Positions 9,005-18,034 of a stretch of DNA of 64,000 nucleotides are shown one piece after another. The notes beneath the pieces are model-generated. The model was given only the letters and a program-made list of their open reading frames with translations. It did not search any database and was not told the origin of the DNA. Each line of letters starts with the position of its first letter. Position 1 is the first letter of the stretch. Source of the DNA: Micromonospora lupini (GTDB lineage Bacteria > Actinomycetota > Actinomycetes > Mycobacteriales > Micromonosporaceae); the NCBI RefSeq assembly GCF_026342015.1, contig NZ_JAPENL010000002.1:1679001-1743000 (forward strand). Direction: 5' to 3'. The translations under genes and the position numbers were made by a program.

Positions 9005-9340
9005 TCAGCCTGTTGGTTGGTCGTTGCGGATCATCAGGGCGCTGCGTAGGCCGGTGATGTCCAGGACGCGGATCAGGAAGTCGCCCACGTGGGTGAGCAT
9101 CAGCAGGCTCTGCGCGTGACTGGCCTTGCGGCTGAGCACCACGAGCGTGCCCAGGCCCTGCGAGTCGCAGAAGGTGACGCCGCCGAGGTCGAGCACGATC
9201 CGCGGAGGCGGGTCGGCCAGCACCTCGTTGACCACGGTGCTGAGCTGGGCGGCCGTGAGCATGTCGATCTCACCGGCCAGGCGCAGCACTGCTTCGTCGC
9301 CCGTCCGGTGTAGCGTGATGGACAGTTCGGCACGATCCAC
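9005..9340 (-). CDS. STAS-domain anti-anti-sigma factor
   Basis: This 111-residue single STAS domain resembles SpoIIAA/RsbV. The phosphorylatable serine is Ser60 in TFCDSQGLGTLV, within the expected DSxG context. Such proteins release a sigma factor by binding an RsbW-type kinase when unphosphorylated. A candidate kinase of that family begins at 579 on the same strand, but the two are not adjacent and pairing is a guess. The ATG start at 9340 gives the usual family length. Confidence 0.88.
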   Translation of the reverse strand: MDRAELSITLHRTGDEAVLRLAGEIDMLTAAQLSTVVNEVLADPPPRIVLDLGGVTFCDSQGLGTLVVLSRKASHAQSLLMLTHVGDFLIRVLDITGLRSALMIRNDQPTG

Positions 9341-9504
9341 CCGGTCAGCCTAGCGCGATCCCGCCGACCCGGCCTGTCGAGGCCGCAAGCCGCCGCCCCA
9401 CCCGCGTGCGGGCTGGTCACGGGCACCGGCAGCGGGTGAGCCTGATAACCCCGGCCCGGGGTGGCTGCCGGTTGACAGCCCGGCGCTGACACAATGGCGG
9501 CATC

Positions 9505-10842
9505 GTGACCGACATCGTTTCCGCCGGAAGAGGCCGTTACCCGGCCGACGCGCCGGCCTCCGAGGCCCTGTTCGACCGCGCCCGCGCCATCGTGCCGGGC
9601 GGGGTGAACTCCCCCGTGCGCGCCTTCCAGGCGGTCGGCGGCACCCCGCGTTTCATGGTCCGTGGCGAGGGCCCGTGGCTGTACGACGCCGACGGTCGCC
9701 GCTACGTCGACCTGGTCTGCTCGTGGGGGCCGCTGATCCTCGGGCACGCCCACCCCGAGGTGGTGGCCGCCGTGCAGGCCGCCGCCGCCCTGGGCACCAG
9801 CTTCGGCACGCCCACCCCGGGCGAGGTGGAGCTGGCCGCCGAGCTGGTCGACCGGACCCCGATGGAGCAGGTACGCCTGGTCAACTCCGGCACCGAGGCC
9901 ACCATGTCGGCGATCCGGCTGGCGCGCGGCTTCACCGGCCGCTCCAAGATCGTCAAGTTCGCCGGCTGCTACCACGGTCACGTCGACGCGCTGCTCGCCT
10001 CTGCCGGGTCCGGCGTGGCGACACTGGGCCTGCCCGACTCGCCCGGCGTGACCGGCGCGGCGGCCAGCGAGACGATAGTCCTTCCGTACAACGACATCCG
10101 GGCCGTCGAGGAGGCGTTCGCCGCCGAGGGCCCGCACATCGCCGCGGTGATCACCGAGGCCGCCGCCGGCAACATGGGCGTGGTGGCCCCCCGCGACGGG
10201 TTCAATTCCCAGCTCGCCCGGATCGCGCACGCGCACGGCGCGCTGCTCGTGGTGGACGAGGTGATGACCGGGTTCCGGGTCTCCCGCGCCGGGTGGCACG
10301 GCCTCGACGCCTCCGACGCGGACCTGTGGACGTACGGCAAGGTCATGGGTGGTGGTCTGCCCGCCGCGGCCTTCGGCGGGCGCGCGGACATCATGGCGCG
10401 GCTGGCCCCGGCCGGCCCGGTCTACCAGGCCGGCACGCTCTCCGGTAACCCCCTCGCGTGCGCCGCCGGCCTGGCCACGCTGCGGCTGGCCGACGACGCG
10501 CTGTACCGCAAGCTCGACGAGACGGCCGCCGTCGTGGGCAAGCTCGCGTCCGACGCGCTTGCCGCCGCCGGGGTCCCGCACCGACTGTCGTACGCGGGCA
10601 GCATGTTCTCGATCTTCTTCACCGACGCCGACGTCGTGGACTACGACAGCGCGCGCACCCAGCAGGTGCCGGCGTTCAAGGCGTTCTTCCACGCGATGCT
10701 CGCCGCCGGCGTCTACCTGCCGCCGAGCGCGTTCGAGTCGTGGTTCGTGTCGGCGGCGCTCGACGACGCCGCTCTGGAGCACATCGCCACGGCGCTGCCC
10801 ACGGCGGCGAACGCGGCGGCAGCGGCGGGTCACGGGGGGTAA
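9505..10842 (+). CDS. hemL: Glutamate-1-semialdehyde 2,1-aminomutase
   Basis: This 445-residue PLP enzyme of tetrapyrrole synthesis converts glutamate-1-semialdehyde to 5-aminolevulinate. The PLP-binding lysine is Lys279 in YGKVMGGGLP. Other family marks are VPGGVNSPVRAF near the N-terminus, NSGTEA, and the VVDEVMTGFR aspartate motif. The start is the GTG at 9505, with a CACAAT hexamer 9 bases upstream and no clear ribosome binding site. It heads a run of genes that continues into cytochrome c assembly, which ties haem supply to cytochrome maturation. Confidence 0.95.
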   Translation: MTDIVSAGRGRYPADAPASEALFDRARAIVPGGVNSPVRAFQAVGGTPRFMVRGEGPWLYDADGRRYVDLVCSWGPLILGHAHPEVVAAVQAAAALGTSFGTPTPGEVELAAELVDRTPMEQVRLVNSGTEATMSAIRLARGFTGRSKIVKFAGCYHGHVDALLASAGSGVATLGLPDSPGVTGAAASETIVLPYNDIRAVEEAFAAEGPHIAAVITEAAAGNMGVVAPRDGFNSQLARIAHAHGALLVVDEVMTGFRVSRAGWHGLDASDADLWTYGKVMGGGLPAAAFGGRADIMARLAPAGPVYQAGTLSGNPLACAAGLATLRLADDALYRKLDETAAVVGKLASDALAAAGVPHRLSYAGSMFSIFFTDADVVDYDSARTQQVPAFKAFFHAMLAAGVYLPPSAFESWFVSAALDDAALEHIATALPTAANAAAAAGHGG

Positions 10843-10848
10843 CAAACT

Positions 10849-11496
10849 GTGAGCAAGACTGTGGTCCACGTGCTCCGGCACGGCGAGGTGCACAACCCCG
10901 ACCAGATCCTCTACGGGCGGCTGCCCGGTTTCCGCCTGTCCGAGCTGGGCGTGCAGATGGCCAAGGCCGCCGCGGAGGGTCTCGCCGACCGGGAGATCGT
11001 GCACGTGGTGGCCAGCCCGCTGGAACGGGCCCAGCAGACCGCCGAGCCGATCGCCGCCCAGTTCGGGCTGCCGGTCGGCGTGGACGAGCGGCTGATCGAG
11101 AGCGCCAACTGGTTCGAGGGCAAGAAGGTGTCCCCGGGTGACGGGTCGTTCCGCGACCCGCGCAACTGGTGGGTGCTGCGCGACCCGGTGACACCGTCCT
11201 GGGGTGAGGCGTACCGGGTGATCGCCGAGCGGATGTTCGCCGCCGTGCACGCCGCCCGCGTCGCCGCCGAGGGGCGCGAGGCGGTGCTGGTGTCGCACCA
11301 GCTCCCGATCTGGACGCTGCGTCGCCACGTCGAGCGCAAGCGGCTCTGGCACGACCCGCGCAAGCGGCAGTGCGGGCTGGCGAGCCTCACCTCGTTCCAC
11401 TTCGACGGCGCGAAGGTCGCGGGCATCGGCTACAGCGAGCCGGCCGCGCACCTCGTCGCCCTCTCCGCGACAGCCCGGACGGCCAAGGGGGCCTGA
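10849..11496 (+). CDS. Histidine phosphatase family protein (phosphoglycerate mutase-like)
   Basis: The 215-residue protein has the RHG motif at the start (LRHGE, Arg10-His11) and a second catalytic His in SHQLPIW near residue 150. The substrate is not predictable: this superfamily includes sugar-phosphate, nucleotide and broad phosphatases. The GTG start lies 7 bases after the hemL stop, behind a GGGGGG-type binding site. Its stop overlaps the next ATG as TGATG. The conserved position between hemL and cytochrome c genes in actinobacteria suggests a housekeeping role, but I cannot assign one. Confidence 0.85.
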   Translation: MSKTVVHVLRHGEVHNPDQILYGRLPGFRLSELGVQMAKAAAEGLADREIVHVVASPLERAQQTAEPIAAQFGLPVGVDERLIESANWFEGKKVSPGDGSFRDPRNWWVLRDPVTPSWGEAYRVIAERMFAAVHAARVAAEGREAVLVSHQLPIWTLRRHVERKRLWHDPRKRQCGLASLTSFHFDGAKVAGIGYSEPAAHLVALSATARTAKGA

Positions 11497-12062
11497 TGAC
11501 CACCCGGAGGTGGACCGCGGGTCTGCTCGCCACAGTCGCCGCGGTGGCGCTGGCCGGCTGCTCCTCCGGGGGCAGCGAGGAGAAGAGCTGCGCCAGCGAC
11601 GGCCTCACGATCACCTGTGCGCCGGACCAGCGGTCGAAGACCCCGAAGGTGACCGGCGAACTCCTCACCGGCGGCCAGTACGACGTCTCCCAGGCACGCG
11701 GCCAGGTCGTGGTCGTCAACTTCTGGGGATCCTGGTGCGCGCCCTGCCGTGCGGAGGCCGACGACCTGGAGACCACCTACCAGGCCACCAAGGCGTCCGG
11801 CGTGGCCTTCCTGGGGGTCAACGTGCAGGACAGCAAGGACAAGGCGATCGCCTTCGAGCAGGGGCGGGCCACCTACCCGAGCATCTTCGACCCGTCCAGC
11901 CGCCAGGCGTTGAACTTCGACATCCCGCCCAACACCACACCGGCGACAGTGGTCCTCGACCGCGACGGCCGGATCGCCGTGGTGATCCGCCGCGCCGTGA
12001 CGCAGGACGAGCTGAAGCCCATCGTCGAACGGATCGCGGCCGAGAAACCGGCGTCGAACTGA
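11496..12062 (+). CDS. resA: Lipoprotein thiol-disulfide oxidoreductase (TlpA/ResA-like)
   Basis: The 188-residue protein begins with a lipoprotein signal ending in LAGC (lipidated Cys22) and has a thioredoxin fold with the active site WCAPC (Cys81, Cys84). ResA-type proteins reduce the CXXCH haem-binding site of apocytochrome c on the outer face of the membrane. The start ATG at 11496 overlaps the upstream stop by one base. The next gene, ccdA, would supply its electrons. A cis-Pro region is present as NTTPATVVL. Confidence 0.9.
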   Translation: MTTRRWTAGLLATVAAVALAGCSSGGSEEKSCASDGLTITCAPDQRSKTPKVTGELLTGGQYDVSQARGQVVVVNFWGSWCAPCRAEADDLETTYQATKASGVAFLGVNVQDSKDKAIAFEQGRATYPSIFDPSSRQALNFDIPPNTTPATVVLDRDGRIAVVIRRAVTQDELKPIVERIAAEKPASN

Positions 12063-12886
12063 TGGGTGAGACCTTCGAGGAGCTGGCCCGGAGCGGGCCG
12101 CTGGTGCTCGCGATCGGCGCGGCGGCGCTCGCCGGGCTGGTCAGCTTCCTCTCCCCGTGCGTGCTCCCACTCGTCCCCGGCTACCTGTCGTACGTCACCG
12201 GGCTCGCCGGCGCGGACCTGGAGGGTCGCCGGCCGGCGGTCGATCCCGCACCATCCGGTGAGGGCGGCGGGGGCGTCGCTCTGCGCGAGCGCGCCGGGAC
12301 GGTAGCGCTCAAGGGCCGGGTGCTCGCCGGCACCCTGCTCTTCATCGCCGGCTTCACAGTGGTCTTCGTCGCCAGCGCGATCCTGTTCGCCGGCATCGGT
12401 CGGGTCTTCTTCGACTACAAGCGCGAGCTGCAGATCGGCATCGGCGCGTTGATCATCGTGCTCGGCCTGGGCTACCTCGGCATGATCCCGGCGCTGCAAC
12501 GCGAGTTCCGCATCTCCCGGCTGCCGTCGGCCGGCCTGCTCGGCGCGCCCGTGTTCGGCGCGGTCTTCGCGCTCAGTTGGGTGCCGTGCACCGGCCCGAC
12601 GCTCGGCGCGGTGATGGGCATGGCCGCCACCAGCGGTCAGAGCGACCGCGCGGTGGTGCTCGCCGTGGCGTACTGCCTCGGACTGGGGATACCGTTCGTG
12701 GTCTTCGGGCTCGGCTTCGAACGCCTGCTCGGGGTCTTCCGCGCCATCAGGCGCAACAGCCGCTGGGTCACCCGGGTCGGCGGCGCCCTGCTCATCCTGG
12801 TCGGCCTGGCGCTCGTCACCGGCGGATGGCAGAGCTTCGTGATCTGGTTGCAGACCACCGTCGGGGTGGGCGAGGTGAGCATCTGA
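12062..12886 (+). CDS. ccdA: CcdA-type membrane thiol-disulfide carrier
   Basis: The 274-residue membrane protein passes reducing equivalents from cytoplasmic thioredoxin to the ResA-like lipoprotein. The two family cysteines are visible in the paired proline contexts: Cys33 in LSPCVLPLVPGY and Cys176 in WVPCTGP. About six hydrophobic segments follow the CcdA/DsbD pattern, with a Gly/Ser-rich charged loop of about 35 residues after the first one. The start ATG overlaps the upstream stop by one base and its own stop overlaps resB by one base. Confidence 0.92.
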   Translation: MGETFEELARSGPLVLAIGAAALAGLVSFLSPCVLPLVPGYLSYVTGLAGADLEGRRPAVDPAPSGEGGGGVALRERAGTVALKGRVLAGTLLFIAGFTVVFVASAILFAGIGRVFFDYKRELQIGIGALIIVLGLGYLGMIPALQREFRISRLPSAGLLGAPVFGAVFALSWVPCTGPTLGAVMGMAATSGQSDRAVVLAVAYCLGLGIPFVVFGLGFERLLGVFRAIRRNSRWVTRVGGALLILVGLALVTGGWQSFVIWLQTTVGVGEVSI

Positions 12887-14541
12887 TGACTGTCGTCGAC
12901 GACCGACCGGAGACCGTGGCCCCGGCGCCCCGGCGTCGGCCCAACCGGCTGCTGGCCCTGCTGCGCAACTCGTGGCGGCAGCTCACCAGCATGCGCACGG
13001 CGCTGATCCTGCTCTTCCTGCTGGCCATCGCCGCGATCCCCGGTTCGGTGCTGCCGCAGCGGGGGATCAGCCCGGAGAAGGTGAACCAGTACTTCACCGA
13101 CCACCCGGACTGGGCACCCCGACTGGACCGGATCGGCGCGTTCGAGGTCTTCGGTTCGGTCTGGTTCTCCGCGATCTACCTGCTGCTGTTCACGTCGCTG
13201 ATCGGCTGCATCACGCCCCGGCTGCGCGACCACGCCCGGGCGCTGCGCTCCCGGCCACCTGTCGCGCCCAGGCAGTTGGCGCGGCTGCCGCAGCACGCCG
13301 TCCTGCCCGCCCCGGCCGGTGGCGCGACCGCCGTCGCCGAGGTGCTGCGCAAGCGACGCTGGCGGGTCGAGGTCCGCGGCGACGAGGTCTCCGCCGAGAA
13401 GGGCTACCTCAAGGAGACCGGCAACCTGCTGTTCCACACCTCGCTGATCGCGGTGCTGATCGGTGTCGCGCTCGGCTCGTGGTACGGCTGGAGCGGCAAC
13501 CGGCTGCTCGTGGCCGGCGCGGACAACGCCTTCTGCAACACCCGCCAGCAGTACGCCGAGGCCAAACTCGGCCCCCGCGTCGACAGCGCCGACCTGCCCC
13601 GCTTCTGCCTGCGGCTGGACGACTTCCAGGCCCGTTTCCTGCCGTCCGGCCAGCCGGAGTCCTTCAACGCCCGGGTGACGGTCGACGGCCCGGACGAGCC
13701 GACACGCGTCGCGGACTTCTCGGTGAACTCGCCGCTGCGCCTCGCCGACGCGAGCGTCCACCTGCTCGGCCACGGGTACGCCCCGGTGATCCGCTACACC
13801 GACCGGTTCGGCAACAGCCAGGTCAGTGACGAGCCGTTCCTGACCACCGGCGACAGGGGCCTGACCAGCGAGGGCGTGGCCCAGTTCCCGGACGCCAACG
13901 TCGACCCGGCCACCGGCACGCGGGCACCGGACCAGCAGGTGGCGTTCAGCGGCATCTACCTGCCCACGGCACCGCAGCAGGGCCCGTTCGTCCGCTCGGA
14001 GTACCCGACCGAGCGCAACCCGGTGCTGAACCTGGTCGCCTACCGCGGCAACCTGGGCCTGGACGCCGGCATCCCCGGCTCGGTCTACCAGCTAGACCAG
14101 CGGCAGGTCCGCAACGGCAAGGTCAAGGAGATCGGCAGCAAGCTGCTCCGCAAGGGCGAGACCTGGACGCTTGACGACGGCAGCACCGTCCAGTTCCTGG
14201 GCACCGAGCGGTACGTCACGCTCTCCGTCCGGCACGACCCCGGCTCGATGCCGCTGCTGCTGAGCTGTGCCGCGCTGCTGGTCGGGCTGATGGGCTCGCT
14301 GTTCGGTAGGCGTCGCCGCGTGTTCTTCCGGGTGGCGCCGACCGACCCCGCGAACGGATCTCCGACGGGCGGTAGTAGCTTGATGGAGGCCGGTGGGTTG
14401 CCGCGCACCGACTATCCAGGGTTCGCCGACGAGTTCGCCCAGCTCGTCACCGCCGTGAGCGGTGCCGACCGGGCTGCCGAGCGGGCCGGGACCGACGCTG
14501 ACTCCAGCGACCGGGCCGGTGTGCGAGAAGGGACCGAGTGA
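12886..14541 (+). CDS. resB: Cytochrome c biogenesis protein ResB
   Basis: The 551-residue System II (Ccs) haem-handling protein works with CcsB to deliver haem to apocytochrome c outside the membrane. It has three N-terminal hydrophobic segments (near residues 40, 95 and 195), a long extracytoplasmic domain, and a last membrane segment near residue 465 followed by a cytoplasmic tail. GSVLPQRG after the first segment is typical of the family. It is coupled to ccdA and ccsB by one-base stop/start overlaps. Confidence 0.93.
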   Translation: MTVVDDRPETVAPAPRRRPNRLLALLRNSWRQLTSMRTALILLFLLAIAAIPGSVLPQRGISPEKVNQYFTDHPDWAPRLDRIGAFEVFGSVWFSAIYLLLFTSLIGCITPRLRDHARALRSRPPVAPRQLARLPQHAVLPAPAGGATAVAEVLRKRRWRVEVRGDEVSAEKGYLKETGNLLFHTSLIAVLIGVALGSWYGWSGNRLLVAGADNAFCNTRQQYAEAKLGPRVDSADLPRFCLRLDDFQARFLPSGQPESFNARVTVDGPDEPTRVADFSVNSPLRLADASVHLLGHGYAPVIRYTDRFGNSQVSDEPFLTTGDRGLTSEGVAQFPDANVDPATGTRAPDQQVAFSGIYLPTAPQQGPFVRSEYPTERNPVLNLVAYRGNLGLDAGIPGSVYQLDQRQVRNGKVKEIGSKLLRKGETWTLDDGSTVQFLGTERYVTLSVRHDPGSMPLLLSCAALLVGLMGSLFGRRRRVFFRVAPTDPANGSPTGGSSLMEAGGLPRTDYPGFADEFAQLVTAVSGADRAAERAGTDADSSDRAGVREGTE

Positions 14542-15515
14542 TGTCCGCGCTCTCCGACAATCTGGTGACCTTCGCGATCCTGACGTACCTGATCGCGATG
14601 ATCAGCCACGCCGTCGAGTACGCGCTGGGCAACGCGCGTACCCGGGTCGCCGTGGCGTCGCCCGCCCGCGAGCTGGTGGGTGCGGGGGTCGGCGGTGGCG
14701 GCGTCCTCCCGGAGCCGCCCGCGCCCGTCCCGCCCTCGGCCGACGCTTCGGCGCGCCGGGCACGAATCGCCGGCCTGGTCGCGGTGGGCGCCACCGCGCT
14801 CGCCGCCGTGCTGCACCTCGCGGCGCTTGTCACACGCGGTCTCGCGGCGGACCGGATGCCCTGGGGCAACATGTACGAGTTCGTGCTCACGGTGACGTTC
14901 ATCGGTGTCGCCGCCTGGCTCGTGGTGCTCTGGAAGCGGCCGTCGCTGCGCAAGCTCGGGCTGTTCCTCACCCTGGTGATGGTGCTGCTGGTGGCCACCG
15001 CCGAGCTGGTCCTCTACGTGCCGATCGTGCCGCTGGTGCCGGCACTGAACTCGTACTGGTTCGTCATCCACGTCTCGACGATCGTCTTCGCGTCCGGCAT
15101 CTTCCTGCTCGGCGCGGTGCCGGCGGTCGGCTTCCTGATGCGCAACGGGTACGAGCAGGGCAAGCGGAGCTTCCCGTACACCCTGGCGAAGCGGCTGCCC
15201 GGCGCGGTCGGCCTGGAGCGGTTGACCTTCGCGCTGCACGCGTTCGCCTTCCCGGTCTTCACGTTCGCGGTCATCGCCGGCGCGATCTGGGCCGAGGCGG
15301 CCTGGGGTCGGCCGTGGGGCTGGGACCCGAAGGAGACCTGGGCGTTCATCTCCTGGGTGGTCTACGCCGGCTACCTGCACGCCCGCGCCACGCCAAGCGT
15401 CAAGCGAAACGTGGCCACCTGGCTCGCGGTGCTCGGCTTCCTCACCATGCTGATGAACCTGTTCGGCGTGAACATCTTCTTCACCGGCCTGCACTCGTAC
15501 GGCGGGCTGAGCTGA
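14541..15515 (+). CDS. ccsB: Cytochrome c biogenesis protein CcsB (CcsA-type haem exporter)
   Basis: The 324-residue membrane protein has the tryptophan-rich WWD-type motif near its C-terminal third (WGWDPKETWAFISW), the haem-binding signature of System II synthetases. Conserved histidines lie in SHAVEYAL, LHLAAL and the motif flanks. The start is the ATG at 14541, whose A is the last base of the resB stop; a GTG at 14538 is an alternative. A perfect hairpin 16 bases past the stop ends the operon. Confidence 0.92.
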   Translation: MSALSDNLVTFAILTYLIAMISHAVEYALGNARTRVAVASPARELVGAGVGGGGVLPEPPAPVPPSADASARRARIAGLVAVGATALAAVLHLAALVTRGLAADRMPWGNMYEFVLTVTFIGVAAWLVVLWKRPSLRKLGLFLTLVMVLLVATAELVLYVPIVPLVPALNSYWFVIHVSTIVFASGIFLLGAVPAVGFLMRNGYEQGKRSFPYTLAKRLPGAVGLERLTFALHAFAFPVFTFAVIAGAIWAEAAWGRPWGWDPKETWAFISWVVYAGYLHARATPSVKRNVATWLAVLGFLTMLMNLFGVNIFFTGLHSYGGLS

Positions 15516-15530
15516 CCCGATCAACGTGAA

Positions 15531-15564
15531 CGGGCCGGCCACGGAACTGTCCGTGGCCGGCCCG
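15531..15564. terminator. Perfect 14-bp hairpin terminator between convergent genes
   Basis: CGGGCCGGCCACGG and its exact complement flank a 6-base loop (15545-15550). It sits between the ends of ccsB and the secreted repeat protein gene and can act in both directions. No T-run follows, as is common in high-G+C actinobacteria. Confidence 0.8.
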
Positions 15565-15583
15565 ATTCGTCGTGGTGGTTCGG

Positions 15584-16942
15584 TCAGCTCACCGTGACCG
15601 GGGCGATGTCGTTGCCCGGGTTGTCGTCCACGCGGGGGTAGCGGCCGCTCGGCTGGACCTCTCCGGCGGCTCCGGCGAGGCTGTCGATCCGCAGATCGAA
15701 GGTGACCGTGTTGCTGGTCCCGGCGGGGAACACGGCACCCCGTCCGGAGCAGTACCAGGTGCGCGTGGTGGGCTCCCCCTCCTCACCGCCGATCTGACTG
15801 CAGCCCAGCGGGTCGGCCAGGACGGTGACCCCGGTGGGCGGGGTGAACAGGAACGCCCCGACCGTGTCGCCGGAGTTCGTGCCGTCCGGCACGCCCGGCC
15901 CCTCGTTACGAAGGCCCACGGTGACCTGGACGGTGTCACCGACGGCACCGGTGACGGCGGCGCCCTGGGCGACGACGTCGAAGGCGCCCCGGACGTCGCG
16001 CAGGTAGGTCTGCCCGCCGGCGCCGGCCACCTCGACCGGGATCACGCCGAGCGGCTTTCCGAGCTGCCGCAGCCGCAGCGCCTGGTCGGCCTCGCGGTGC
16101 CGGAGCCGCACACCGCTCGGGAGGGGCCCGGCGTCGGCCAACGGCTCCACGAGCTGGGTGATCCGCTTGCCGCCGATGGTGGCCGGGCCGACAGTGGTGG
16201 CGAACCCGCCCCGCAGCTCGTGCCGCTGACCCGGCGCGAACGTGCCACGCACTGTGCAGACGACAACTGTGGCGAGCACCTGGTCGGTGCCGTACCGGCA
16301 GTTGCGGTAGCTCGCCGGGACCAGGCCCACCGCGAAGCGCATGGTGAGCCGCAGGTCGACAGCCGGCTGGTCACCGGCGTTGACCAGGGTCACCGGAACG
16401 GGGCGCGTGTCGCCCACCTCGACGCCGCTGACGTACTCGTCGACCATGTCGAGCAGGTCGGGACCGGACCGCACGGTGATCGTCGCCTGCTCGGCGTACG
16501 CCTCGGTCTGCTCGCCGAGCGCCGTGTAGTCGAGGGTGCCGGTGGCGCCGTCGGCGGCACCGGGAGCGGCCCGGAACACCACAGGCACGACACCTGTGAG
16601 CGTGCCGTCCTCGTCGACGGCGGTCGGTGGCATCGGACAGGTGACCGAGGTGCCCGCGGTGACACACCACGTGGGGAAGCTCGCCGTCGCGACGCCGGCC
16701 AGGCCGGTCAGGTCGATCGTGACCCGAGGCTGGGTGGCCCCGGTGCTGTTCAGAGTGAGCGGCACCGTCCGGCCGGGAGCGCCGGGGCCGCCGAGCGTGA
16801 CGTCGCCCAGCCAGCCGCTGACCCAGCCGGGGTCGTCTTCCGCCGCAGCTGGGCCAGCCGTTGCACCGACCGCCGCGGTGGCCACGACCAGCGCGGCCAG
16901 GCTGCGCAGGAGTCGGCCACGCGTAACGCGCACAGATCTCAT
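15584..16942 (-). CDS. Secreted beta-repeat protein (DUF11-like), function unknown
   Basis: The 452-residue exported protein starts at the ATG at 16942 behind AAGGAG. A twin-arginine-free signal peptide ends with an AAA cleavage site before EDDP (about residue 32). The mature part holds several immunoglobulin-like stretches of the VTVGLRNEGPG type, as in DUF11/COG1361 repeats, with a cysteine pair in the last one (CSQIGG...WYCSG). There is no LPXTG motif or C-terminal membrane anchor, so it is released or bound non-covalently. No enzyme motif is seen; an adhesive or wall-associated role is possible but unproven. Confidence 0.72.
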   Translation of the reverse strand: MRSVRVTRGRLLRSLAALVVATAAVGATAGPAAAEDDPGWVSGWLGDVTLGGPGAPGRTVPLTLNSTGATQPRVTIDLTGLAGVATASFPTWCVTAGTSVTCPMPPTAVDEDGTLTGVVPVVFRAAPGAADGATGTLDYTALGEQTEAYAEQATITVRSGPDLLDMVDEYVSGVEVGDTRPVPVTLVNAGDQPAVDLRLTMRFAVGLVPASYRNCRYGTDQVLATVVVCTVRGTFAPGQRHELRGGFATTVGPATIGGKRITQLVEPLADAGPLPSGVRLRHREADQALRLRQLGKPLGVIPVEVAGAGGQTYLRDVRGAFDVVAQGAAVTGAVGDTVQVTVGLRNEGPGVPDGTNSGDTVGAFLFTPPTGVTVLADPLGCSQIGGEEGEPTTRTWYCSGRGAVFPAGTSNTVTFDLRIDSLAGAAGEVQPSGRYPRVDDNPGNDIAPVTVS

Positions 16943-17045
16943 CGATCTCCTTGGTGAGGGTGAGCCGGTCGGAAGAAGCCTGGGCTGCTCACCCACGACC
17001 CGACCGGCACCCCTGATCCTAGAGATCGCCTGTGACAGTTTTCGA

Positions 17046-17294
17046 TCAGTCGACGGGGCAGCGATCGCCGTCGGAAAGGTGCTCTACTGGGGACAGACGC
17101 CCTGGTCGCCACGCGCGTAGCGCCCGCTCGACCTGGATCGTGACCTGGTAGGACACCTCCGGCAGGTCGGCCAGCTCGATCCGTTCGCCGCGAAGCGCCA
17201 CCTGCGCGTGCAGCTCCCGGGCGATGGCGTCGCGCAGCGCGACCAGCAGGGGCGACAACCCGTCCGGGTCGCCGACGACGTACGCGTCAGACAT
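17046..17294 (-). CDS. Small hypothetical protein (82 aa)
   Basis: An 82-residue acidic protein starting MSDAYVVGDPDGLSP, with a central amphipathic helix (LRDAIARELHAQVALRGERI) and no membrane segment or signal. The ATG at 17294 has only a weak GGGGA upstream. Codon use is typical of the chromosome. It lies upstream of the secreted repeat protein on the same strand. I do not recognise a family. Confidence 0.5.
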   Translation of the reverse strand: MSDAYVVGDPDGLSPLLVALRDAIARELHAQVALRGERIELADLPEVSYQVTIQVERALRAWRPGRLSPVEHLSDGDRCPVD

Positions 17295-17460
17295 GTCCCC
17301 AGCCTGCCCCGAGTCGGTGCGGCCACGCCAGGGCCGGTGAGATGTGCCCGCCGTGCTTGATCCACTGCACATCGGCGATGTGGGGGTGTCGCGCGGTCGG
17401 CAAGGCGCCACCTCGGCGACCTGGTGTCGATCAAGGCCCGTAGGTGTGCGAGCGCCGTGG

Positions 17461-17946
17461 TCAGCCGCCGAACCAGCCTGGCACGTCGAGGCGGAACCAG
17501 TTGGCGGCGGCCATGGTGCGCAGGTCGTCCTCAAGCGCGTCGACCCGGTCCGGGCCGAGGGTGTCGGCCCACTGTGCCCGCAGCCGGTCGAAGACCTCGG
17601 CCGAGCGGCGTAGGCCGTCGACGCCGCGCGGGGTGACCCGGACCAGTCGGCGGCGCGCGTCGGAGGGGTCGTCGACACGTTCCAGGTAGTCGACGGCGAC
17701 CAGCCGGTCGATCGTCTTGCCGGCGGCCTGCTTGGAGATGCCCAGTCGTTGGCCCAGCTCGGTGGCGGTGGTGCCGTCCACGCCGACGGCCTGGAGCACG
17801 AAACCGTGCAGTGGCCGCAGCTCCGGATGCCCCTGGCGGGCCAGCTCGGCGTGCAGGTCGTCGATAAGCGTCCGGAAGCCGGCCAGGAGCAGTAGCGGCA
17901 GGTGGAATCCGGGGCGCGCGGGTTCAGGGCTTGCCACGTTCGACAA
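17461..17946 (-). CDS. MarR-family transcriptional regulator
   Basis: This regulator of up to 161 residues has a winged helix with TATELGQRLGISKQAAGKTIDRL as recognition region (about 60-80) and the MarR wing (DPSDARRRLVRVTPRG). The start is either TTG at 17946 or GTG at 17937; both lie in the putative operator. It diverges from an AhpD-like gene and probably represses both from the repeats at 17944-17974. The ligand is unknown, though regulators of this type next to peroxidase-like genes often sense oxidants. Confidence 0.87.
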   Translation of the reverse strand: MSNVASPEPARPGFHLPLLLLAGFRTLIDDLHAELARQGHPELRPLHGFVLQAVGVDGTTATELGQRLGISKQAAGKTIDRLVAVDYLERVDDPSDARRRLVRVTPRGVDGLRRSAEVFDRLRAQWADTLGPDRVDALEDDLRTMAAANWFRLDVPGWFGG

Positions 17947-17977
17947 CCACGTTTACTATTTCGTCAACCACGTTGTC
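17931..17977 (+). promoter_or_regulatory. Promoter with 21-bp-spaced direct repeats (MarR operator candidate)
   Basis: TTGCCA (17931-17936) and TACTAT (17954-17959) are spaced by 17 bases and form a strong rightward promoter. The decamer CAACCACGTT occurs at 17944-17953 and again at 17965-17974, exactly 21 bases (two helical turns) apart, one inside the spacer and one at the expected transcription start. The outer bases also form GACAAC/GTTGTC. The divergent MarR gene starts inside this site. Confidence 0.65.
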
Positions 17978-18034
17978 TATCGTACGGGATGCGCCACCGG
18001 CCCTCCCGACCGACGCTGCCGAAAGCAGGTAACC

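Noticed and set aside
9472..9495. TTGACA and CACAAT as a hemL promoter
   Set aside because: The spacing between the hexamers is only 12 bases, too short for a normal sigma factor site.
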